DNA from: Biscogniauxia marginata | Lineage: Eukaryota; Ascomycota; Sordariomycetes; Xylariales; Xylariaceae | DNA length: 64,000 nucleotides | NCBI GenBank assembly: GCA_022695795.1 | Contig: MU404136.1 | Coordinates: 1-64,000, forward strand | Direction of reading: 5' to 3' | Shown: positions 50,672 to 62,752 of the stretch, one piece after another | Layout of the letters: each line of letters starts with the position of its first letter | Position numbering within the stretch: the first letter of the stretch is position 1 | Program-made: the position numbers and the translations under genes | Notes under the pieces: model-generated | What the model was told of the DNA's origin: nothing | Databases searched by the model: none | Seen by the model: only the letters and a program-made list of their open reading frames with translations

Positions 50672-51501
50672 AAAAAGGAAGACTCACATGGTATAATCCA
50701 CCACACGTTCAATATATACATCCTACACGTGGACCGAGCCGGGGGAAGGGCAGAGAACCAGCATAACAGCAAATCGTCAACTAGGAGATAAGGCCGGGTT
50801 CTATACGTGGGGTGGGAGGATGGCTCAACCTGTACGTGGGAATATTAACTACGTTTCGAAGGTCCTTAATATTCGAGAGAGAGAGAGAGGGAGAGAACGA
50901 TATCTTTGGGGTATAATTGATACTATTCAAGAACAGCTTGCTTTCTCTCGCTCCCCATATTACCTACTGCCGTTCCTAGTGCTGAGGGCCTCGCTGGTGG
51001 GCACGTACATCCAACCTAGCTATGAATAGAATAGCAACAGGTCTCCCTCCTTCCCAAGTTGTAAACCAAGGTCTCATTGTCCGTTTCAATGGCCAAACCC
51101 CTAAGATCACCTAACCTAACCGTATGTCAAAATTAAAATGTCTTATATAACCATGTAGTCAAAACCCCCGGTATCGCTACATTCAATCTATTCTTTCTCA
51201 CTTAAACTGGTAACTATCTAGGCTTATGCCGTTGCAATGTAGGGGCTTTCGTCTTGGGGTGGGATGATCTAGAGCTACAGAACGAAGTAGTTGGTTCGCA
51301 CTCGCACGACTTTCTTCCACGCGTCGAGCATTATAACAGACTAAAGAAAGTAGATAGCCTCTAATACCACCGAGTCTGTATATATACATCTATGCCTCGA
51401 AGAATCGGACGTTAAATCCAACTCACAACCTCCTTTTTACTTCTTTCTTTCCTATCCGAACCCCTCCCTTTCTTCTCTCTTTCTTCTCCCTCTAAACTAA
51501 C

Positions 51502-53941
51502 CTATCCACGTCTCCTAATCCCATCATCATTACTACCACCCTCACCCTCGCCGTCCTCCTTCTCCCCCAAGCCCCTCCCTTCCTCCACTCGTCCCTCCTC
51601 GCTCTTCCGCCCGCCCAGCAGCAGACTCGGCCCGTCGCTGCCCGTACCCGTTCCCGTTCCCGGATCGCCCGCGCTCGCCTCGCCGGCGTCCTCGTCCTCG
51701 TCCTCAGTATCCCCTACTCCGCCGCCGTACGCGCCCCCGACGCTCTCCATCGTGAACGGGCTCGCGGTAGGCGCGTCGAGGGCGGCGAGCTCGCGCGGCG
51801 CGAACAGCCTCGGCAGCAGCAGCGCGCGGGCCGGGATCAGCGCGAGGATGACGACGGGGAACCCGACGGCGGCGACGGTCTGCGTGATGGCGAAGGTGGC
51901 GCCGAAGCCGGCGAGCTCGAGCGCGACGAAGGCCCAGACGGCGGCGGGGCGGCAGTTGCGGCGGAGCGGGTGCGCGGGGCCCGTGAGGGCGCGGTCGCGG
52001 CAGAGGAACAGCAGCTTCGCCGTGATGCCGTTGGACTCGAGCGCCTGGTAGCCCATGATGAAGAAGAGGCCCGCGAGCACGGCCTGCGGGATGAGGTGCA
52101 GCGCCGTCAGCAGGGGGCCCGACATGGTGCCCAGCGTCAGAAGGCCCTGGGCCAGGTTCGAGAGCCGCTGCTCCACCACGCGCGTGCGCTTGTACTCGTA
52201 GTGGCTATGGTGGTGGCCCTTGTTGGCCTCGTCCCCGTCCGCGCCGGGGTCCGCCTCGACCTTGGTCACGCAGAGCGACTCGGTATGAAAGGGGGCCTGC
52301 GGGATCAGGCCGTTCGGGAACGGCAGGCCTAAGAGCCCCGCGACGCCCGTCGTCAGGCCCAGCAGGAATAGGTCCCAGTGGAAGCCGGCGGGCTTGCGGA
52401 GCGGGAACTCGGTGCCCTGCGCCATGAGGGACGACACTGTGTGTGTTGCCTTGGGGTCAATAACAATCTTCTTTTCCGCCTTTATCTCAACCAGGGACTG
52501 GCTGGTCGACCACACGCGGGTGCACGGGAAGGAATGGAGGGGAGATAATTCGGGGACTCACCGTTGTGATCGAAGTAAAACAGGATCGTGAGCAGGACCG
52601 CGAACGGGATCGCGATGAACACCTCGGCGACCTCGACGTCCCAGAAGCGGACGAACCAGCCGCGGTCGGCCGTGGGGAGGAACGGGGCGCTGGTAGGCAG
52701 GCGTTCGAGCTCGACGGCACGCATGCGGCCGAAGTGCACAAAGCCGGTGAAGAAGATGACGGTCAGCGGGGTGCCGTAGTCCTTGAGGAAGACACGGACG
52801 GGGTGCCAAAACAGGGGGCTCCTGCCGCCGCCGAGCTCGCCGCACGCGTACGCGGCCATGAACACGAGCAGCGCCACCGCGATCGACAGGTAGAAGGCCG
52901 CGCCGTCGCCGTCGCCGAAGCGCTCCAGCACCTGGATCCCCTTCTGCAGGTAGATGAAGGCCACGTAGAAGCCGAAGATGTCGCACGGGAACCGCGTTAC
53001 GTACTTCAGCCAGTTGCACGCGTTGGTCGCCGCGAGGATCCAGTGGAACACCAGGGACCACAGGCCGATCAGGCACATGAAGGCCAGGTAGTTCGTCCCC
53101 GTGGGCACCATGATGTCGTAAACGGTGCTAGTTTTTACTTTGTGAGCCCAAAGGCGGAAGGGGAGGAAGGGTATGATGAGAACAGAGTGAAAGCGTATAG
53201 ATAGACAGATGACTTACTAGTTGAACACCGTTATGGGCCCCGTGACGCCCACGATAACCAGTGGTTGGCATGCCAGAATGGCGAATACCACGGCGCCGAG
53301 AACGGACGCCAGGAGCACCTCGTTGACTCCGTATTGCATACCCGTCTTGGTGAACATGTCAAGACTGAACGCCAGGGCCGGCATGATGCTACAGAGAATC
53401 ATTTGGTCAGCATATTGTCTTATTATCGACCTAGGCACAACCTAGAGGGAAAATGTCTCGGAAAGTAACTATAATCATCACTGGATTCCAGGTATACGAC
53501 AGGAGACGCGTAGGTAGTTTCGAGGGGCATTGGATAAGTCTTTCAGGCGCAGAGAGTAGTAGTAGTAAGTCCATACTTAGCAAAGTACATGTACACCGTG
53601 CTCGGCACGACGCGATAGTCCCAGGCGTCGCGCCAGTCGCTCCAGTAATACGGGGCCCGGCGCCGGACATCGTTGACCATACCGCGGAAGAGGTGGATCT
53701 TCCACCACCGGGGCGAGCTCGTGCGCGTCGACGCCGACGCCGTGCTTGCCCTAGTGTCACGCCTCGTGACACTACTACTACTGTTTCTGCCGGACCGGCC
53801 TGTGTTGCTGGTGCCGGCGCCGGCGTCGTTGTGACGCGATGTTGCCGCGCTCGTCCAACCACGCAGCATATTCCTCTTCCTCCTCGCCGTTGGTGCTGGA
53901 AGACCCGAACTCCCCTCGGGTCCATCTCCGGTCTCGGCCAT
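51502..53941 (-). CDS. SLC4-family borate/bicarbonate transporter (Bor1-like)
   Basis: Four exons, 53941-53577, 53388-53218, 53127-52562 and 52436-51502, give about 678 aa. It belongs to the HCO3 cotransporter (SLC4) fold, close to yeast and plant borate exporters of the plasma membrane. Key stretches are DWRDAWDYRVVPSTVYMYFA at the first membrane segment, PALAFSLDMFTKTGMQYGVN, VGVTGPITVFNYTVYDIM, the substrate-region DHNVSSLMAQGTEFPLRKPA and GLLGLPFPNGLIPQAP. All junctions fall in conserved runs and keep phase. Compared with yeast Bor1 (~576 aa) the extra length is at the tails: a Ser/Thr/Arg-rich N-terminal ~80 residues and a Gly/Glu/Asp-rich tail. A His-rich loop (GHHHSHYEYK) precedes the conserved VEQRLSNLAQGLL. 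The gene body is strongly GC-rich. It probably exports borate or exchanges anions; the substrate is not decided by sequence. Confidence 0.93.
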
Positions 53942-55757
53942 CTCTGCTAACCGGCGCTCCGTGTGTAGCGCTGCCGCTGTGGGTAGACCGAAGATTGTCC
54001 GCCGGAGTTGATGGCTAACACTATGTTCTTTGTTTCTTCCCCACAGCAATGAACAGCCACGAAATCTACTATCCAGCTTAGAGTTTGCGAAAGCTAGTTC
54101 TCCGTAGTGCGGGAGCCGCAAATTGGTTAATCGTACGACAACTGTCCGGGTTCTCTAAAGGGGAGCGGCGTTGGTGCCGTAGTAGAAGAAAGGGGGGGAA
54201 GGGGGGAGAGGTGATTAAATAAAGAAGAGGAATAATAGTGTAACGAGCTATGTATAGCCTTTTTTGTAGTAATGAAAGTATCTGCCTCTATAAACGACAC
54301 GACATATACGAGGCCCCACAGATGTTTATAATGCTATTATTCACGTGTGTTCTGTAGAAGAGGCAAGAAAGAGTCCGTACATGAGACTAAACCAGGCGTA
54401 ACTATAGTCAAGCCGTGGCGGCTCAACTCAGGGTCAAGTATAACCTCTTATTGAACGAAGTTTTTGGGCCAGTGGAAAGACAAAGGCTTATTATAACTTC
54501 TACAGAAAACCAGGCGTGCCGGAACAAACCCTTAAGGGTGGGTGGGTATAGGTATATCCCCAGGCGGTGTGTAAGAGGGATATCCAAAGGTTTAAAGGTC
54601 TTCCATTTTAAACACGAGAACCCGACGCCATGCAAACAATTGATAGCGAAGAACCCTCGGAACCAACCAAGTAATAACGTTTAGGAGGTATAGTTAGGGG
54701 ACGAAATTGAAAAAAAAGATTATTAGAAATTTTAGGGTCACCGCTAGTGTCATGTCATGGATCGAAGATCTTCCCGCCTAGTCAACCCTAGGTAGTCTGA
54801 GGACCCCCTCGAGAAGTTTGACGTGCTTCTCTAGGTACTGTACAGTACTACATACCCAACTAGCTCCTAGTCATCCCCACACGAAAAGGGAAAGGGGTGG
54901 TGGTAGTGGGTTGAGGAGCAAGACTAAGACCCGGTAAATACTCTAGATAATAATAACATTGTAGCTACTAGGTTCTAGGCCGGCAGGCCTAAAAAGCACA
55001 GCACTGGAAATGGCAGCATTCCTGCGGTTGTGGGGGGTGGCGGCGGCTTTTTTCAAGTTTCGGGAGGCGGAAAATGATGTCAAAGAGTTGAACGGGGTCG
55101 ATACCGTGGAACGTGACTCAGGCGCTCTTCAAAGCTCTCCGCTTACTCCTTTTCCGAGGCAAGCAGCCAACCCGGATGAAATGTCTCAACAACCACGAAT
55201 ATCGAATATCGCCTCTACACACTAACAAGATGGCCGGTTTTCTCCACAACCAGGTTGGCGCTAGGGCTGATGCCAAGCTGCAAGGTGTGGAGCTTGAAAA
55301 AAGATCCCGGGCAGAATTTCTGGTCCGGGTCGCAGCGGGAGTGAGGTTGGGAGACAGATACACGCAGGCTTATAAGGTGGGTATAGCAACCGCTGCTGCC
55401 CCTGAGTAGGACAACAAGGAATAGACAGATGCATCAATCCATGTAGTTCATTGCGGAGCCAACCAACCGCATCGCCGTCCCCGAAGAAACCAACTCCGGT
55501 TCTCCCCCTCGCGATCGATTTTCTATGTAGTATGTAGTGGCAATAATATACAATGGGAGTTACAAGTCGTTTCATGAAGAGTTGGCCTTTTTTTTTTTTC
55601 TACACCCCGTGAACAGGGAATCAACGTATGTGGGATGAGTTGAGAGCCTTGAGTTAGTCGGTAGAAGACGGATGAAAGCCCTCGACACCCCTGCCAAAGC
55701 GAAGTCATATGTTCCGCTCTTATAGACCTTTTACATAGAGAACTCCGTATCCCCTCC
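53942..55757. other. Intergenic region, promoter of the Bor1-like gene
   Basis: This 1.8-kb spacer lies between the start of the Bor1-like gene and the 3' end of the m-AAA protease gene, both on the minus strand. The frames at 54415-54684 and 55010-55409 have no domain or convincing coding character. A T run near 55589 may belong to the protease 3' UTR. Confidence 0.55.
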
Positions 55758-58598
55758 CTAATAGCACTTGGTTTCCTTGCCATCAAGCTGTTTGAATATC
55801 GCCGGACTCGCTGGTGGCTCAGGAGTGTCAGGGAGAAGATCTGGTGTCGCAGGCGGTGTTGGCGGCCCCTTGGGACTAGGGCTAGGTCCACCACCAAAGT
55901 ATTTAGAGAAATCATCTCTATCGTCAAATGGCCTAGGACCTAATAGACGAACCATATCATCGCGGACGAGCATCTCCTTTTTTAGTAACTCCTCTGCGAT
56001 GATTCCAACTTCCTTCTTCTTCTCAACTAGTAGGTCCTTGCATTGCTTGTACGCTTGTTCTACTATGCGTTTGACTTCGGCGTCGATTGTCTGTCCGGTT
56101 GTCTCCGAGAAAGGCTTGTGTATTTTGCTTTCATCGTTTTGGAAATAAAGAGGGCCGACCTTGTCCGACATGCCCCATTGCGTAACCATGGCCGTGGCCA
56201 TTCGCGTAACCTTTGAGAAATCGTCACTCGCTCCCGTTGTTACCGTAGTGAAGTGAAGCTCCTCTGAGATTCGACCTCCTAATGTCATGGCCATCCGATC
56301 CATTAATTGGTTGTAAGTCATGAGATAGGCGTCGCCCGGCACGTACTGTGCATAACCTAGACCTTTCCCTCGAGGGATGATGGACACCTTCAAGAGCGGA
56401 TCGGCATACCGAAAAAACCAACCACAGATGGCATGACCAGCTTCGTGGTAGGCAACAGTCTTCTTCTCCTCTGGGTTCAGAACAAGGGACTTGCGCTCAA
56501 GCCCACCAATAACACGCTCGATTGCTTGCTCAAAGTGCATCAATGTGACAGAGGGGGCATTATTTCTCGCGGCTGCAACTTATTAGCCAAATAGATAGGG
56601 GGTATACTAGACATGGGGATACTTACCAATGAGAGCGGCTTCGTTTACGCAATTCGCAATATCAGCACCAGCGAAGCCTGGAGTCAATGATGCGAGCCGG
56701 CCACTCAGATAGTCATGCTCCTCGGTTGTCACTATCTTCTTCAGGTACACCTTGAAGATATCCTGTCGTCCTGCCATAGTGGGGGCATCAATGTTGATGT
56801 GTCGATCGAAGCGACCAGGTCGCATCAACGCTTTGTCTAGGATATCGACCCGGTTTGTGCCAGCCAGGACAACTATTTGTTCATTGGCATTGAAACCATC
56901 CATCTCTGTCAGAATCTGGTTGAGGGTTGCCTCACGCTCGTCGTTGCCTCCGAATCTCTGCCCTTCAGCACGCGACCTACCGATGGCATCGATTTCATCA
57001 ATGAAAATGATGCAAGGGGCATTCCGCCGCGCTGTGGCGAAAAGATCTCGAACTCTGGAGGCACCAACACCAACAAACATCTCGACGAATTCCGAACCGC
57101 TCACACTGAAGAAGGGCACACCAGACTCGCCGGCGGTGGCCTTTGCAAGTAAAGTCTTACCTGTTCCGGGCGGCCCAGCGAGGATAGCACCACGTGGGAT
57201 CTTGGCACCAAGTCTCTGGAATTTGTCCGGCTTCTGCAGAAAGCTCACGAATTCCATGATCTCTTGCTTCGCTTCATCCAAACCAGCGACATCGGCGAAC
57301 TTCACCTTGATAGCTGTCTCGTGACTGAAGCGTTTGGCCTTGCTTTTCCCGAAGCCGAAGATGCCGTTGGAGCCACCGGCGCCAGGTGCGCGGCGCCCTG
57401 CCCAGAAAAGTAGACCGACAAGCAGGAGCGTCGGCCCAAATGCGAGGAGCAGTTTCATGAAGCTGCTATCCCCAGCATAACTCACCGGTATCCTGTCGCT
57501 GCTGGGAATTCCAAGTTCGTTTTGGGCTTCGTCTAGGCGTCTCTCGAATGCGTCGGTGGAAGCGATAGAGAAGTAGTAATAGAAACCCGGGCGGGTGATA
57601 TTAGAATCTGGGTACATCGACTGGGTAGCTTCGCGGTTGAGTTCAACACGGACTTGGTGGCCTATGACGGTCATCTTTTCAACGAGACCCTTGTCAAGGA
57701 AATTCTTCCTCAGCTCCTGCCAAGTTATCTCCCGGCCGCTCTCGTCAAATATCGAGGTGTAGATCCAATACGCCATTGCTGAGCCGATGACAGTAGTTAT
57801 CCAGTCGTTTCCCTTAAGAGGGCTATTCTCGGGGGTCGGATCCGGCGGTCTGTTCGAGTTGAAACCCTTCTCGCCTCTCTGAGAACCCCGTTGGTTATCT
57901 CGTTGCTTGTTGTCTCGCGAGTTCTTCCTCTCGTTCTGACGTTGCTCGGAGGATGACTCTTGATAGCTTCGAGATTGCTTCGACTGTGGCTTGAAGATAT
58001 CCTCCGAGTCATCCTCTAAGTTTAATTGCGCCATCCTCTTAGCTAGCGCATTGATGGATTTCATAGCTTTGCCCGCATCGGCAATCCCAAGTGACGAGGC
58101 ATCTTTCTTTGCTTTTTCTAATAATTCAACCATGTCTTTGGGCACACCAGTCTGCTTGACAGCCTCGATTATTTTGCGGTCTCGTTTTGTAAAACCCAGA
58201 GGGAGGCTCTCCACAAGTTTTTTCATGCCTTCAAATTGCTCGTCGCTGATGTACACCCAGCCCTCCGGGAGTGGGCGGCGATTGCCTTGCTCACTACTTG
58301 TTGTCGAGGGTGCCTCGCCCTCCGTAGGACCTGGTGAGCTAGAACTCTTCACCTGAGGTTTTGACGAAGGGTCTTTGGGGTCCGTCGGCTCGCGCGCATC
58401 GTCCCCGTCATCTTTCTTTGGTTTGCGCTTCGGCGGCTTGTTGTCGGCGGAATAATATCGAGGGCGCTGGGTGACCCATGCGGCGGACGAGGCTGTGCGC
58501 AGTAGCCGTGGTGTTCGTAGGCTTACACGCGTGGTACTTGTGAGCGAGTGGGCAGCAATGCACGCAAGGCCGGTCGACCGCCGCAGGATGCTTGACAT
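55758..58598 (-). CDS. YTA12/AFG3: Mitochondrial m-AAA protease subunit (Yta12/Afg3 family, FtsH-like)
   Basis: Two exons, 58598-56627 and 56572-55758, give about 928 aa. The N-terminus ([19 protein letters not shown]) is Arg/Ser-rich without acids and fits a mitochondrial presequence. A disordered, Gln/Arg/Ser-rich stretch follows, then a first membrane segment ([19 protein letters not shown]), the FtsH extracellular-type domain in the intermembrane space, and a second membrane segment ([19 protein letters not shown]). The AAA module has Walker A GPPGTGKT (~474), Walker B IIFIDEID (~531) and the second-region Arg motif RPGRFDRH. The M41 protease site is HEAGH (~699). In this family the enzyme sits in the inner membrane facing the matrix, degrades unassembled membrane proteins and matures ribosomal subunits. 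The single intron (54 nt) interrupts [13 protein letters not shown] cannot decide between Yta12 and Afg3 by eye. The start is the ATG at 58598, the first in frame. Confidence 0.95.
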
Positions 58599-59690
58599 GC
58601 CGGGCAAGAAAAGAAAGAGCTTATGGACGGGAGAGGGCGGAGGGGCTTGCGGGGTCTAGGTGACTGAGAAATTGCCTCGAGCCGTGTTATCTCATGATAA
58701 GATGGCAACGCCCTGTATAGCCGCCGATGGGTGATAGATGTGCGCGCGACGTCCGCGGGACATAGAATTGCTATTCTGTATTTAAGGTGGTTAGAAATCT
58801 ATTTCGCCTCACGGAGTCACTAGAAGGTGGTGATCATTAGAAAGCTGTCGACCACTGTGAGACTAGTCCTATAGAGGTTAGCTCTCAATGCAAGTGCTTG
58901 GCACACTCTTGCCCGGCTACACGTGACTTTCGGGGACATCGGCGATAGTATTTCCTATTACCGGGTGCCTTAAGGTACTAAGGTACCTCCTACGTCTCTT
59001 TCAGCCAGCTGCCGGCAGATGTTGAGAATTCGACAAGAAAGGATAGTAGTGAGTAGAACCCAGTTTCGTTCCTCTCATACCGAGTTTCAAGTGATGAGAT
59101 GCCAGAATTATTAAATTGCCCCCCTCTCCTCCCCAGTATTAACCGAGTCACGGAGAAAAGAAAAAGGGAGACGACAGAATAGGAGGTGATTGCTCTGCAT
59201 TTCGAACCATAAAACTAAATAAAAAATATAGCTAAAAACAAATAACACACAAAACCCCAACGCTATCATTATGATATGCCCGCCCATTAATCATGCTCAC
59301 TTACACTCGCTCGGTCGCCCGTCTCAGAGTGGGCGACGACTCGGAGTTTTGTTATCCGTACCATATCACTTTATACAAACAGTAAGGAGGAAAAAAAAAA
59401 GCGAGAGAAAAGAAAAAGAATAAAAGAGGGAAACCAACAAAGATTAAACCTGATCGCCAAGTTAGATGATGTCCCTCTATCCCCTTTTCTTAAACTGACT
59501 TAAAACTCCGCAAAGTGATCCCCAATCAAATGAACCCTTAGTTGATTCCTCCCTCCCTCCCTAGACTCTTTCACGAAATCCTGCTCCCCCTTATCCCCCT
59601 TTTCCCCGTTTCCGTCATCCAAGACTACCCTTGAGTTACCAAGTAGGTAAGCAGGCAGGCAATACGAGGAAGCGGGGGAAAAAATAGCCA
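58599..59690. other. Intergenic region, promoter of the m-AAA gene
   Basis: This 1.1-kb spacer holds the upstream region of the protease gene and the 3' end of the Zn2Cys6 gene. It includes A-rich stretches near 59215-59250 and 59390-59425. No gene is visible. Confidence 0.6.
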
Positions 59691-62600
59691 CTATCTTGCG
59701 TCCTGCATCCCGGTATCAAAGCCGGCGGGATACATGCCGCCGCTGAAATCGGCCAGGTCCCAATCGAACGACATGGGCAGCTGCCACAGGTCCTGCGGCA
59801 TGGGAGGCTGATTGAAGGCGCCACCGTCGTCGCCGCCGGACAGGTTCGGGATCTGGATCGGCTGCCCGAAGCCCGTGAGCTCCGAGAACGAGCCCAGGTC
59901 CGACATGGACGACATGGCGTTGCTGTCGAACTCCTGCGACGGCCACCCCCCGGCCCCCCCGCGCGGCGCTGATCCATTCGACGAGTTCGCCGTGCTCATT
60001 GGGCTATAGCCGCCCGCTGCAGCCGCGTTCACGTTGTTCTGCCGGTTCTGCTCGCCGTTGAACTTCGGTGACAGATGTGTCACCGCCCCGTTGCCGTAGC
60101 TCGGCGATGGCGCTGCCGAGGCCGACGAGGTCGGTCGTGGCGTCGTCATCGATCGTTGCGACGGCGACGAGTAGTTGTGGTTAGCATTGTTATTGTTGTT
60201 ACTGTTGTTGTTGTTCGGTTTAGTAAGGTCGGGGCCCTTCCGCTTTCTCCGTGAGGATGTGTCCTTCTCCGCCTTGTCGATGACCACCTTGGCGATTCTC
60301 TCGAATTCCGCGCATACGCTCAACGTGCGGTGCACACCCCCGGTTTCCGCCTCCTGCCCTAACGTCGAAAGGAATGTCACCACCAAGTTCATCAGTTTAG
60401 TGTCTGACCTTGCTCGCGGATCGTTCGGATTTTGTAGGATATTTCCAAATAGAGTGACGAGAGCAGTAACTGGGAAGTAAAGGATCATCCTAATCATTGT
60501 TAGCATTTGCCGACTAGTGATCACGTCCTGATTTTGATACTCACCAGACACAAGAAAAGTCGCCCTGCGGGATGTACTTTAGTAATGAAATAGTAGCTCT
60601 TGCTGCAGATGCGCATAGAGCAGCTGATGAAAACACCCTCGGGTTCAAGGGTTTCGCGTTCAACCCCTGTATGGCGTAATTCGATAAACGGCTCGTCCAG
60701 TAGCCGTGATGAACAGACATGCGGTGAATAGTAGTGAGGGCATTATAGTAAGAGAAATGGAGCATGGCAATATGTAAGATGAGAGGTGTGTGCGAGGCGT
60801 TGATTTCATGTTCTGGTCGGTAATCAATATCAATGTTGTCCTTCCAATTTTCGAGTTCCTTGTCAAGTTCGCTGATAGTCTGCAAAAGTTCGCCGTCCGA
60901 CAGTTTCGTTGCCTTCGTCGAGTAGAGTCTTTTGTAGACCTTGCTCTGTATCACTGATAACTCGCACATCACCCGGAAGAGGTTCATCTTGCCCTTTCCA
61001 TTAGCAAGAGGAATATTTCCGATGTGGTCCGCTGGGTCAGCATCCGGGAGCTCGACATTCATATCATCGTCGTCCTGCGCCGCCGGCCTGCCAGAACGTA
61101 GACACAGGTCTTTGTCGAGCATGTACGCAATCCAGAATACTCGTTTTCTTTGCTCGATCTCAATGGGGTTCAGGTTGAAGCCGCTTCCTCGTTTGTGCAG
61201 TCCGATGCTATGTGACAACCTGATAGCAGCTGCGATAAGCAGGGACGAAGGCTGAGGGTTAGGAGTTCCTTGCATGAACAGAGCCATGCCCAGCAAAGCC
61301 TGTACACTTAGTAGGTCGGTATTACGCATGGTAAGTTCGGGGAAGACACCGATGGCGTTCTTCATATATGCCCAAGCCTTCTCATCTTCTTCCTGTGGTA
61401 CAAGATTGCTCATAACACGGAGCCGGTGAGCGATAGCAAAGACGCAATTCAAGCTTGCCCACCAACCGGAGCCATCGTACGGGTCAGAAGAATATTGCTT
61501 TTCGAGGAGGTGCATGAAGGTCGGCTGATGGAATAAGGGGAACATGCAATTGAAGTTCTCGAAAAAGTCCTTGAGTAATGATAGCGCTTCAGCCTTAGGC
61601 GGCAGTGGACGGAAGATGGGACGGTGGAAGAGATCAGCGAAGATCTCAGGTTTCCAGTGATGCCACTTGTGATCGTCAAGAGAAACTTCTGAGATCATCC
61701 GCTGAAACGAGGTGTCTCCTGTCCTATCATTCACCCATTGGACACCTTTCGGTGAGAAGATAGAAAATCCAGACGACGATCCTACAACACGTTAGAGGTA
61801 AGCGATGAGGAAGATGAAGACGTGAACATACCGATATATCTCGTCTCTCCGGAATTGTTAGTCACCAGCGAGCACATCATCTCCGACAAAGTCGAAACTT
61901 CCTCATTTTTCTTTCCCTCCGGCTGAGGGGAACTCTCCTTGGTCAGTTCTGAGGACGCAGATGAGTCTTGAGCACCAGACTCGCTCTGGCCCGGTGTTGC
62001 TTGCGATGGCGATGTGGGACTTGACGAGATTCCAGTTGACGCTCGTCTCGACTGCTCATTCTTTTCAGCGAGGCGCTTTTCTAGTGTAGCTAGATCGGTG
62101 GATTCGTCATCTTCTCCGAGGAGGCCTTCGTCATCCTACGTTAGCTTCAGGCCATAGAGGGTTCTCGAGAAGATAATCGGAACGGCAGAAATAAACATGT
62201 GCATCGTTAGGATGTGGACACTCACCAGCCAATCTGAGCAGGCTTTCCATACGCCCCAGACGGTTCTCGAGACCTTCGATATATTTAGCCCTGCAGCCTC
62301 AAGCGTTAGTCGAAGCCTGAGCTTATAAGCTGGCCCTAGTCAGGTAGCCTAGGTAGTCATACCCTTTCGGCGGACTTCTCTTCTTCTCCACCTGTGTGAA
62401 AACGCAGTCTGTCTTGTAGTTGATACAGTGTGTGCAGGCCGGCAGCTTCCCATCGCATTTTATTTTCTTCTTTCGACACATGTCGCAGGCCTGCGCTGCG
62501 ATCAGTATTCGGTCTCGACAGAGCGATGTTTGTTGGGATGCTCACCCGCGCAATTCTCCTCCTCTTTGCCTCGTTCGCGTCGTCAAGTAGCGCGGACGGG

Positions 62601-62752
62601 TCGAACGCCATCTGGGCCGCCAGCTCTGGTGGTAGTACGGATAGGCCATCGTGGGTGTAGGCTCCGAAGATTTGAGGCGGTTGGTTCATCAATTGGGGAG
62701 GGGGCATTCCCGGGATCTGGAAACCCCCGTGATCGACTCTTAAGCGATCCAT
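59691..62752 (-). CDS. Zn2Cys6 fungal transcription factor
   Basis: Six exons, 62752-62546, 62490-62363, 62290-62226, 62125-61832, 61781-60545 and 60489-59691, give about 909 aa. A basic run (EAKRRRIAR) leads into the binuclear zinc cluster, with cysteines at 71, 74, 81, 88, 91 and 98 (CX2CX6CX6CX2CX6C). A linker and dimerisation helix follow ([20 protein letters not shown]). The fungal-specific middle homology domain spans roughly 255-600 ([38 protein letters not shown]). The tail has Asn runs and an acidic, aromatic end ([12 protein letters not shown]) that could activate transcription. It should bind CGG-type sites in the nucleus. The family is certain; target genes are unknown, and a role in carbon metabolism would be speculation. 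Splicing at intron 3 needs an AAG acceptor; using the TAG ten bases earlier causes an immediate stop. The start [20 protein letters not shown] is the only ATG before the cluster. Confidence 0.92.

Larger units (their letters stand above)
42383..51501. other. 9.1-kb gene-poor block downstream of the homeobox gene
   Basis: There is no confident gene. The first few hundred bases are AT-rich and probably 3' UTR. Microsatellites occur (CATA repeats near 47721-47746, GA near 50876-50892). Two coding-like islands stand out: a plus-strand frame at 49058-49240 and a minus-strand exon-like frame at 50249-50671. Neither can be completed into a full gene from what is visible. Confidence 0.5.

Noticed and set aside
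52566..53204. Long plus-strand frame opposite the Bor1-like gene
   Set aside because: Mirror of a GC-rich coding exon, charged and repetitive, with no homology.
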